Assembly: GCA_012934845.2 (NCBI GenBank)
Contig: WNNJ02003541.1
Span: 148,147-212,146, forward strand
Direction: 5' to 3'
Length of the DNA stretch: 64,000 bases
DNA from: Pomphorhynchus laevis
Lineage: Eukaryota > Acanthocephala > Palaeacanthocephala > Echinorhynchida > Pomphorhynchidae
In this document: positions 56,201-64,000 of the stretch, one piece after another
Numbering within the stretch: position 1 is the first letter of the stretch
Layout: each line of letters begins with the position of its first letter
Program-made: the position numbers and the translations under genes
Notes under the pieces: generated by a model
Seen by the model: the letters and a program-made list of their open reading frames with translations, nothing else
What the model was told of the DNA's origin: nothing
Databases searched by the model: none

Positions 56201-59200
56201 TGTTCGAGAGATGCTAATAGAGATGAAAAGGATAAAGCTTTCATTGAATATGTACTGAAAGTCATATAGACGAATAATGTATTTACTTTCAATAGACAAC
56301 ATTTCAAGAACATAAATAGTACGTCGACAAGGATCCCTTTCGAATCAACTCATGCAATACTTTACAGGCTTTACATACTTTTCACGAAGTTTAACTGGTG
56401 AATTTTCTATCAATAGTAAAAATTTATTTCTTGAGTAACTCCAAATAATTGCTATATAAGATTTAAAAACATAAATAACTAAACTAATAAATATTTATAA
56501 ATAATAAATTATTGTTATCTAAGATATATATAATTTATATTTATAAAGTTATGCAATACCCATGGAATGGGAAGCGTATTTAAATAAAAGATAATAACGA
56601 GCAAAGTTAATGATACAATGAGAATTCGAAAAGAATGTTTGGTCATAGAGCGCTTAAATACGGATAACCCACCTGGACTAAACTCAGATTACATTATAAA
56701 TGGGTCAACTTAATCTAATATCCGAAGCTTTGCCCTATTTGTTTCTTGTTTTAACCTTGTTCCTTTTGCTTCTAGATATCATGCGTTGTGTGTTTTTGAT
56801 GTTTCAGATTCTGATGAAGTCAGTATAATAGCCGAAACGCAAAAATTAACCGTTTATTGCTGATAAATTATATAGTATATTACTAATATACATGATTCGA
56901 ATTGAATCTCAGCCTTAACTGATCGTAAACTCTAACTTTATATATAAATGAAAATAAGAGAAAAACACCATTCCACAATCCATCAAACGGATACGATTAA
57001 ATAAATTAAACTATTTTCTACATTATAAAGTTTTTATTATTTATATGATCGTATCCGATTACGGATCTGCCAGATTCCCATTTCAGCGAAATGTATTTAA
57101 GTTGATTGTCACAAAAGAAGTTCTTCGTCACTCGAACGTAGACAAATAAATCTTTTGATTTCTTTTTTGTTTTGCGTATAAATGCTTTCTAAATCTGCAG
57201 TACAGCATTTTGTGTGAATCACAGCTGAGAGTGTCAACCATAACTTTATTAATATATAAATAAAGTTTATATATTACTTATACATTCTATATTATATCAC
57301 TATATGTATACAATTGATATTTCTTCATGAGAGTTAAATGTTATTTTAAACCAACTTTAATATTGGTTTAAAAGATTATTCTTATCTCTAAATACAAAAG
57401 CAGAGAACTTTTACCTGATAAAGCCAATTTGTCGAAAAGTTGCTCAAAAAGTGTACATAATAAATAATAACTGGGTTCGTGTTTCGGTTTCTACTATGAT
57501 TGGCAATTTATATATGAAATCTGTTCCAAATGGTTAGATTTCCTGACCAGATATATCAACGATAATAGATAATTATTAACTATATAATATAGTAATAATA
57601 TATAATAGTGCTGAGATTTATTAAGACCACTTTGCCTTTCAGCTTGGGTCATATAATATATAATAGTAGTAATTAGAGTATTTATATAATAATTATATTA
57701 TTAATATTATATAAATTATATTAGATTTAGAATTCTGCAATAGTTAATTATTTGGGAGTATTACTTTCGTCGAAATGGTCATTTACTGAACACCTACATC
57801 GTAAATCCTCGAAGTTAGTTGTAGCAACCTCTTATGCAAAAAACTTAGGTTCTTTATCTTTCTCAGGAGCCCTCCGATATTTTCGAAGTATGTTGCTTCC
57901 CATAGTTTCATATGCTTTCCCAGTTATCTGGTCGGATTTAAGTCCCTTCACTTTTCAGCAGTTGGACAAGTGTCAATGAAGATTCGTGAAGCGTGTTGTT
58001 GGAGTCTCATCAAAATGTTCTTCATCTGTTATAGCGATACTATCATCGTTAGAACCTTGCTCTAAATACATCTGCTCAACATTTAATCTTGAACACACTG
58101 CATCATTCACTACTAACCTGAACATGTTCTTTCGAAAGACGACTTCATTGGATTCTGAATTTTATCTTACTTCGGCATTCTTACAGACTAAATGGAGAGA
58201 ACCCTGTGCAAGGAAAATACCGCTGATCTGAAGAGCATATGTCCATGGATATCACGATAAATTCTGCGCTATTAGAATTCCAGTACATGCACGGTGCTCT
58301 TTGTGCATTTGTGTTCTTTGCAAAAACGAATGCGCATCTAACCTGCATATCTTCACTTGCCCAATTTTGAAAAATATGTCACTATCCGATATTGACAGTA
58401 GGAGAAGATTTTGAAATACAACTTATAAAATTGATAAACTTTTGGTGTATTTATGTTATTTACCCAGTACCGAAAGGTAAAGAGGTATAATAAATTTTCT
58501 CTCATTAATATTATATTATATTATTATATATTATAATAATATAATATATTATTATATTATTAAGTAGTAGATAATTATTATTTAATTATTAATGCAATTA
58601 GCGAAATATAAAAATAGCAAATACCGATATTCTTACTTTAGAAGTTCTAAAATAGCTAAGGCAATATCATTAATGTAACAAAATCCAGATGACTCAGCTT
58701 TCTTTGCGTGATGCATTCCTCCTGCCCAGTTGATAGCAATATCAGTTTCTTTGCGATTAATCTTCATTGCAGCAGCTTAATAAATCAATGATGAAAAAAT
58801 ATTGGTTATATTCAATGTATATAATAAAATCAATTATCAACCAGTATGAATTGAAATATTGTTCGATATGAAATTTAAGAACTTGTAAATTTAAGCCAAA
58901 TTGTAGATGATCAGCTGTCATGAAAAATGTTAATTATAATGATCAACGATCATAAATGTTGAATTGATTAATTCGTCATTTAAATTATATATTTTTATAT
59001 TAATTAAATTACTTTAATGATTAATATTTTGAAGTCATTAAAATAAATAACCATCAAATTACTTTGTTAAATGAAATAATTGGTAATCAAAATTTGTTTT
59101 AAATTTTCGAAATTTTATTGGTTATTATGTTAAATTTCTCATTTCAAAATAGACAGAACATCAATATACAAATATTTTTGATTAATAAATATAATTTCCT

Positions 59201-62200
59201 TTTTTAAATACTGAGTTAAAATCGACAATTACATAATTGCATGCATGATTGATTCGTGTTGGTATAATGAATGCAATCAATAATGAACACTATCACTTTG
59301 TGATAGCGATAAAATGTAGATTTAAAGATTCTATAATAATACGTCGGCTACAAATTTACAATCCATTAATGTGTTAATTAATACATAACCAATTGATTAA
59401 TATTTTGTCTAGTGTTTCTTTACAATTTAATATATGAGAGATAAATTCCTATTTTTTATTTTAAATATTCTTTTATGATACTGCAAACGTTTACAGCAAA
59501 AAGACAATAAAGTAAAAAAAGTAAAGATGGTTTTTTTTCCGTTGATATTAAAAATATAATACATTATGACTAAACCAATTAAATTCGTTTGGATGTATCT
59601 CGCGTTAATTGCCCTTGTGGTAAACAACACACATGTAAAATAAAAGTATTTTATAATTATATTAATTATTAATATAATTTTAATATTTAATACGAATAAC
59701 TTATGAAACACAATGTCGTACAAATTGCAAAATAAATAGTACTATTTAAATAATTATAATAAATATTATAATAATACAATAATTTATTTAACGTGGCAAA
59801 TGCGTGCAAAATGCACGCTTACATGACCACTAACAAACAAAAAAAAGAACATCAAAAGTCACAGGTAATTAGTTAATTGTTGAAATAAAATTGGATTTGG
59901 CGTTTGAAGTACGGCATAGATGTTGATTGGCGGATATGAATAGGCAGTTGATTCCACAAGAGAGGAGCAGCCACAACGAAGGAGCGGAAGCCAAAAGAGG
60001 TAGAGTAGTTTGGGACATGTAAAAGAAGGGAATTACGGGAACGCAGAGCACAATACACAGTACGAGAATTGTCGAGAAAAGGAAGGTTGAGAAATGAAGG
60101 GGTATGAGAAGTTATAAGGCGAAAAGCAATGATAAGAAGACGAATTTGAACACGACAATAAATGGTAGGCCAATCAAGAGAAACAAGATAGTGGGATGTA
60201 TGATCAAAACGACGAAGACGGAGGAGAACTCGAACGGCAGCGTTGATGATGCGTTGTAAAGGAAGAAGAGTGGATTTAGGTGAGTTGGAAAATAGACTAA
60301 GACAGTAATCAAGTCTTGAGAAAAGAAGAGAAGATATGAGAGTCATACAAGAAGGGAAATCGATCAATCTACGAACTTGACGGAGATTGCGGAGTATCAA
60401 GGTAGATGAGCGTACTTTATCACTAACGAAAGGTTTAAGTGAAAGTCGGTTGTCGAAATGAAAGCCTAGGAAAACGAGATTATCAACGATAGGAAGAATT
60501 GTAGAATTTAGTGATACGGAAGGAGGTTCTACGCCGAAGCTTCGAGGTAGGATCCACATAATTTTAGATTTATCAGGATTCAGAGAAAGGCGAAGGGAAG
60601 AAAGATGATTGGAAATTGAAACAAAACAGCTGGAAACAGAAACACTAAGATCATGAATACGATAAGCAGGTGCGTGAGCATATATGAGAATGTCATCAGC
60701 ATATTGCATAACATGGAAGTTAAATTTATGAGAAATCGAAGACAAATCACTGAGAAGAAGAAAGAAAAGCATAGGGCCTAATACAAAGCATTGTGAAACA
60801 CTGGATGGGATGGACGAAGGATGGAAGAGAGAAGTGTTAGAATAGACGCAAAATGTACGGTTTGATAGATATGAAGAAAACCACGATACAGTGGGTAAAG
60901 AGAAACAATATGCTGATGAGAATGTCATCAGCATATTGCATAACATGGAAATATAGTGAAATCGATTTGTGCAGAATGCAAATGAAATAATCAATCCTAA
61001 TTAATATAATTCGTTGTCATCTCTAAAGATTTAAAAAATTAAATTAAATCTGATAATAACGCAGATTTAATAAATCAGATTCCTTAACTAAAGCTGCATT
61101 TCTTTAAATCCATAAATTTAAAAATGAATAAATTTAATCTCATAATGAATTTTAATAACTTAACAAAATAAAAACTTTTAATATTTCTTAAATTTGACAG
61201 CAGGTTTATTTGGCTGCAATATAAGGTCAAATGAATTATCAAGCTAACTTAAAGCATTTAAATAATACTTATTCAAAGACTAAATGTACAAACAAATAAC
61301 TTTGAATTATTGTTATTAAACGTAAGCAAAATATAAAACTAAATTACCTATTGATCCCCCAGCAGATATTTGACAGAAATTATAAAGACCTTCAAAAACA
61401 GGACAGTCTTCGCCAACGTTGTCTAAAATAATTAAAATTATTAAATTTATTAACGAATGAACTTATAAATTGCTATCAAGTCAAATTTAAGAATTATTTC
61501 CAGCTACGATTCTGTTAAATACGATTATGTTTTGATGTGATAACAAAAGCAAAAATGTTTGTAATTGATGAATATTAAATAGTTAGCAATATAGGGATTA
61601 TATTATTATAAAATGATTTAATGCGATAAATACAGTACTTTATATTATAATATTACTTTTTATATTTATTGTATTTAACGTTGCATTATTACATAATTCA
61701 TAATGTAATTTACAATAAAGTTTGTTACTTAAACTTTTTGAGTTTTAAAATTCTTAACAAAATATTAAATTTGATTTTTATTCGAAAAATTTGACTTGAG
61801 TAGAGAGACATTTAAATGCATTTTTTGTGATGTACCTGCTCATATAAGTTTTAAATATAATTTAATTTTAAAATAATTAAAATAATCATATAAATGTTAG
61901 ACAAGTTATTATGAATATTTATCACTAAAACAAACAACAAAGTATGACATTTTTGCATTAAGGATTAATCAAAAAATTAATTATTTATTCTAATTAATTG
62001 ATTGATTTAATAATTAATAATAAATTATTAATTGTTTAATTAAATATACACCTGACTGTATTCAATATTACTTACATTTCTGCATTTGCTTTGAAAATTC
62101 GTTAAGGTTGTCAAGTCGTATTGTTCTAAGAAAACGAACATAATCATCACTGTGAAATGCCATCAAGTCTGTTAAAGTCGCTTTTGCAGGCCGCTGAATC

Positions 62201-62465
62201 GAAGTTTTAGTAAAAAGTAACTATTGTAACCTTAAATTTTATAATAGTTCTTACATAAACTTCAAGACGACGATATAATCCATAGTTTATTACAAGGTTG
62301 TGTGTCATTCGTATTCGTTGTGGTTTCATTGGATGGCCTTGCCCGTAATAATGGTTACCAACGTCATCTTAACAGAATAGATATGCATCATATTACGACT
62401 TGTTAGATATTACTGTCATAATAGTAGCAAACTCTTTTATTGTAATGGGAGTCCTCCTTTAGCAT
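47293..62465 (-). CDS. Class I histone deacetylase (HDAC1/2/Rpd3 type), 499 aa, 12 exons
   Basis: Zn-dependent removal of acetyl groups from histone lysines in nuclear corepressor complexes. Exons (minus strand, 5' to 3'): 62414-62465, 62255-62367, 62076-62193, 61348-61422, 58637-58775, 55111-55252, 54966-55058, 50022-50271, 49851-49959, 48943-49001, 48696-48896, 47293-47441. Phases agree throughout (500 codons with stop). Start [18 protein letters not shown]. Catalytic set: H141/H142 in GGMHHAKK; D175, D177, H179 in [16 protein letters not shown]265 in [16 protein letters not shown]304 in [18 protein letters not shown], each one residue on from human HDAC1. The last exon needs a consensus donor (ACA|GTAAGG) inside exon 11; without it the frame runs on to a TAA at 48,625 with an atypical hydrophobic tail, so the 12-exon form with an acidic end (DEEGMDLT) is preferred. 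HDAC1/2 rather than HDAC3 from SNMTNQNT and the tail. GT-AG introns. Confidence 0.95.
48150..48624. other. HDAC intron 11, AT-rich, nothing recognised
   Basis: Part of the intron between the last two HDAC exons (47,442-48,695). TA-rich inverted stretches around 47,960-48,130; no coding or mobile-element signature. Confidence 0.5.
49002..49850. repeat. HDAC intron 9 with diverged internal duplications
   Basis: TTTTGTATGTAAATCAGA occurs at about 49,325 and 49,372. A longer diverged duplication relates about 49,140-49,230 to 49,480-49,580 (both end in TTGACTA-TA/AA-TGACAGACAATG-like sequence). Otherwise AT-rich and non-coding. Confidence 0.55.
50486..50735. repeat. Foldback element C (about 250 bp), diverged
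   Basis: An imperfect inverted repeat pairs TGGAACAGGATCAC ... ATATTTCGCTAGCTGTTGC on the left with GCAGCAGCTGACGAAATAT ... ATCCTACTCC on the right. The inner ATATTTCGCTAG motif is shared with foldbacks A and B. In HDAC intron 7. Confidence 0.65.
51140..51641 (+). mobile_element. Penelope-like reverse transcriptase fragment, antisense in HDAC intron 7
   Basis: An open stretch reads [59 protein letters not shown] and [15 protein letters not shown]. The RYIDD catalytic motif, the 'LG..SSPI.ADLF' motif before it and the 'P.SL.LNKTN' block after it are characteristic of Penelope-like elements. It lacks the N-terminal half and any GIY-YIG end. The YIDD motif is intact. No ATG opens the frame. Confidence 0.8.
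51655..52266. repeat. Two tandem copies of a 306-bp unit after the Penelope-like RT
   Basis: CCTCCTGATGA-CTCTAATCC lies at 51,809 and again at 52,115, and flanking blocks (AATAAGA..CACTACATAA.CAAATTC) match with the same 306-bp offset. The units are diverged. Penelope-like elements often carry tandem pseudo-LTRs, so this may be the element's end. Confidence 0.7.
52267..53080. other. HDAC intron 7, unassigned AT-rich segment
   Basis: No coding frame, terminal repeat or RNA gene recognised between the tandem repeats and the nested ORF. Confidence 0.5.
53090..54142 (-). CDS. Nested 350-aa protein of unknown family, predicted N-myristoylated
   Basis: Uninterrupted single-exon ORF on the HDAC strand inside HDAC intron 7. 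It begins [20 protein letters not shown]: Gly2 with Gly6 fits an N-myristoylation site and Cys4 a palmitoylation site, so membrane attachment is likely. A stop codon (TAA) directly precedes the ATG, fixing the start. Residues about 25-125 ([19 protein letters not shown], then [18 protein letters not shown], then HQFLTRC) are loosely reminiscent of a thioredoxin-like fold but lack a CxxC pair; this is a weak inference. Residues about 150-240 ([36 protein letters not shown]) may be a second domain. The last 100 residues look disordered. Codon use is ordinary, with no transposase or RT motif. No homologue recognised. It could be a retrogene. Confidence 0.7.
   Translation of the reverse strand: MGNCLGRHSKPESSRPIPLRPVTDEELSFLRSTTNGTFACFFAGQHAIDDEIEKIIIDNCEQIGLLSFVSREESSKHLHRTPFVEPIIVAYQNGEMTDTFQFTGLPTSDKIGLHQFLTRCSLLVPPYPIRSVNTYVEIADHIVNDEVNFHLVICDADGTRKDQLSPFIKTHFIGKPVHTWFISDNCSTFRKDVDAFVQYRVLVMMEHKKNGNEEMQRYLEAFVIFIARQEELTKAKMLHQSHANDDVDDIVNWINKLPNPVPKLGDSVNTIQCQQDNYRLAKPVSDQHSVSKDQSNVVDRKFNKCEIGKNHILLSCTTNKDEMIGDCRIHNVVYASPSGLGHYQPDFYTH
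54203..54965. other. HDAC intron 7 between the nested ORF and exon 7
   Basis: No recognised coding or mobile-element content. The promoter of the nested minus-strand ORF would lie here; no clear core promoter motif was identified. Confidence 0.45.
55590..56870 (+). mobile_element. Penelope-like element remnant with GIY-YIG-type end, antisense in HDAC intron 5
   Basis: Broken + strand frames read [19 protein letters not shown] ([16 protein letters not shown]), [21 protein letters not shown] (lost LPK.HK), [32 protein letters not shown] text, [11 protein letters not shown] and [14 protein letters not shown], which follow the N-terminal to middle order of Penelope-like RTs. At about 56,618-56,710 [28 protein letters not shown] matches the end of a GIY-YIG nuclease region. 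The 3' side has CTGATGAAGTC ... GCCGAAACGC (56,818-56,845). Many interruptions; an old copy. Confidence 0.7.
57720..58450 (+). mobile_element. Unclassified LINE, RT C-terminal part, antisense in HDAC intron 5
   Basis: The + frames read [65 protein letters not shown], then [15 protein letters not shown] and [13 protein letters not shown]. This is the region after the catalytic domain of a non-LTR RT ending in a Cys/His cluster, and the same cluster is seen at 1,500-1,590. One in-frame TGA (57,976-57,978) and frame changes near 58,230. Clade unresolved. Confidence 0.65.
59795..60970 (-). mobile_element. LINE family B copy B4, 5'-truncated, in HDAC intron 4
   Basis: RT frame 60,994-59,873, open for about 370 codons: [90 protein letters not shown] and [18 protein letters not shown], ending IQFYFNN-TAA. 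The 3' end (TCATGTAAGCGTGC on its strand, near 59,815-59,828) matches other B copies. The 5' end is odd: a 33-bp internal piece (60,684-60,717) is repeated at 60,919-60,951. The retained C-terminal half is undamaged, so this is probably the youngest B copy here. Confidence 0.85.
61423..62075. other. HDAC intron 3, AT-rich, nothing recognised
   Basis: 653-nt intron between exons 4 and 3; no mobile-element or RNA signature seen. Confidence 0.5.
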
Positions 62466-64000
62466 CTATGAATAAAAATCTAAAAATTATTTGAAATATA
62501 AAATTATTATCTTATTATCTAAAATATGACTAATTATCTTCAAATATTGCAATTTTATTAAATATTTACACACATTTTACTTATAAATTCCGCTTAAACT
62601 AAAATTTCCCTTGCTTATAAAATTGAAATATTCCAAACAACGACGAATTAAATTTCTTAAATTTAATTCGTCGTTTAATTTTAATTATTTTAATTTTAAA
62701 AATTTAAAAAATCCGAGAAATACAATTGCAAAATGAATTTGAAAAACAACCTAAAAACACGTTTTTATACGTGTAATGCCTATACATTTTTGAACTTGAA
62801 ACATAAAACATAAAATCAGCGTATAATTAAAAATTTGAAAAACTTTAAAATAAAGAAGCGCTAGTAATTTAATATCCTTGATACTTTACAACACAATTCC
62901 ATAATAATATATTGGGTATCTACTACGATTTTTCTAATTACCGAGCGTATTTGTTATACAAAGTACTTTGATGGAGAAGGGGTATGCTTGATAGTGAATA
63001 ATGCTGAAATACAACTCAGGTCTTTGGGTTTACAAAATTGTGTATTAGTACTTATTGAAGCACATTGAAATATTTGAAATTATAGCTACATAGCCCGAGA
63101 ATGAACCGTAAAAAGGTAAGCAGTACATGCTTTATAGAATCCGATATTTAAAGATAATTATATAATTATATTTTACTTACACTAAAATATAAATATAATT
63201 AAAATATTAGTAATATAATAAAAAAATATAAATATATAATATAATATATTATAATAAAAAAATATAAATTTTTGAAATAATACAATATTAATAGTCGATA
63301 TTTACAAATATCAATAGTGCACTCGAAAGATTACATTGTTATTTATTAACATTGTTGTCAATAAATACAATTTATTAACGTATGATTAAAGCATTGATTT
63401 ATCATGTTCAATTTCAAGAAAAGTCTTTAATGAGATAGTATATAATGTAATCAAAAATGCATTCATTCTAATTTCAAGGAATTTTGTAATTTGTAAATAT
63501 ATAAAGCCATTTATTCACATTTTACCACCAGGATGATATGTAGTTTATAATTTCCACGCTTAATTTTTGGTCATAAATTCTTAGTTTCGTTATTATTTAA
63601 GATTAATTCTGTGACTATTATTTTTAGTAAAAATTTAATATTTTGTTTTTAAGCACGTTACCGGGGTTTCACGTGCTACTTCATACCTCCTCCAAAACGT
63701 TATCATCGCCATCCAACGTGGAAATGCTGTCAGCATTCTGTCGACGGCTCCAAAAGGCAAGAACATGGTAGGCTGGTGGTAGCAGCCAGCCCTTCTAAAG
63801 AATGACATTTCTCTACGAAGAAGACAAACGTTATCTTGTATTTATCTTTTTTTTCTCTTTTAATATAATAATTTATAATTTTTGAGGCTTGATTTATTTG
63901 TTTACAGAATTTTGATCGTATCTACGTTTTTATATATTAAATTATTTTTATTATATAATAAAAATAATTACTAATATTAAATATTAGTTTAATATTTTTA
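62466..64000. promoter_or_regulatory. Upstream region of HDAC, with one unexplained coding-like stretch
   Basis: AT-rich sequence 5' of the HDAC start codon; the promoter should lie here but no core motif is convincing. At about 63,654-63,780 the + strand reads HVTGVSRATSYLLQNVII, AIQRGNAVSILSTAPKGKNM and GWW-stop, preceded by TTTTTAAG (a possible splice acceptor). It has coding-like composition and higher GC than its surroundings but I do not recognise the family; it may be an exon of another gene or a mobile-element scrap. Confidence 0.4.

Noticed and set aside
59427-59723. 98-residue Ile/Phe-rich minus-strand ORF in HDAC intron 4
   Set aside because: Composition follows the AT-rich DNA; no domain or conserved pattern.

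Overview
This looks like a piece of an AT-rich invertebrate nuclear genome. I cannot name the species. The evidence is two recognisable intron-bearing animal genes (S-adenosylmethionine synthetase and a class I histone deacetylase of the HDAC1/2/Rpd3 type), GT-AG splice sites, and a dense load of animal-type retroelements (CR1/L2-like and RTE-like LINEs, Penelope-like elements, a Ty3/gypsy-like LTR element, a hAT transposon). No operons, bacterial genes, CRISPR arrays or tRNA genes were recognised.

Positions 1-33,040 are a graveyard of nested retrotransposons. At the left edge a partial gypsy-like element (+) faces a longer copy of the same element (-) that sits inside a CR1-like LINE ('family C', -). 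From 9.3 to 33 kb two other LINE families alternate, nearly all on the + strand: family A (CR1-like) and family B (L2-like, pyrimidine-rich coding strand). Order of arrival can be read from target-site duplications: a family B copy (16,688-20,968) split an older family A copy, and an RTE-like 3' end (10,972-11,606) split another. The family A copy at 24.1-28.3 kb is the best preserved LINE. A broken ankyrin-repeat gene copy lies at 22.6-23.5 kb.

Positions 33,739-62,465 hold the host genes. S-adenosylmethionine synthetase (+, 7 coding exons, 402 aa) and HDAC (-, 12 exons, 499 aa) converge, with about 97 bp between their stop codons. Both read through without a break. Their introns are either tiny (43-62 nt) or 0.65-4.7 kb and stuffed with mobile DNA: a whole-looking hAT transposon inserted in a LINE (S-adenosylmethionine synthetase intron 3), a reverse transcriptase family with R2-like domain order (introns 4 and 6), Penelope-like elements and LINE pieces (HDAC introns 4, 5 and 7), and small foldback elements. 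HDAC intron 7 also holds an uninterrupted 350-aa ORF with an N-myristoylation-type start and no recognised family.

The two host genes have no known joint regulation; HDAC1-type enzymes act in chromatin repression and S-adenosylmethionine synthetase supplies methyl donor. The stretch 62.5-64 kb is AT-rich sequence upstream of HDAC with one exon-like open stretch of unknown origin.
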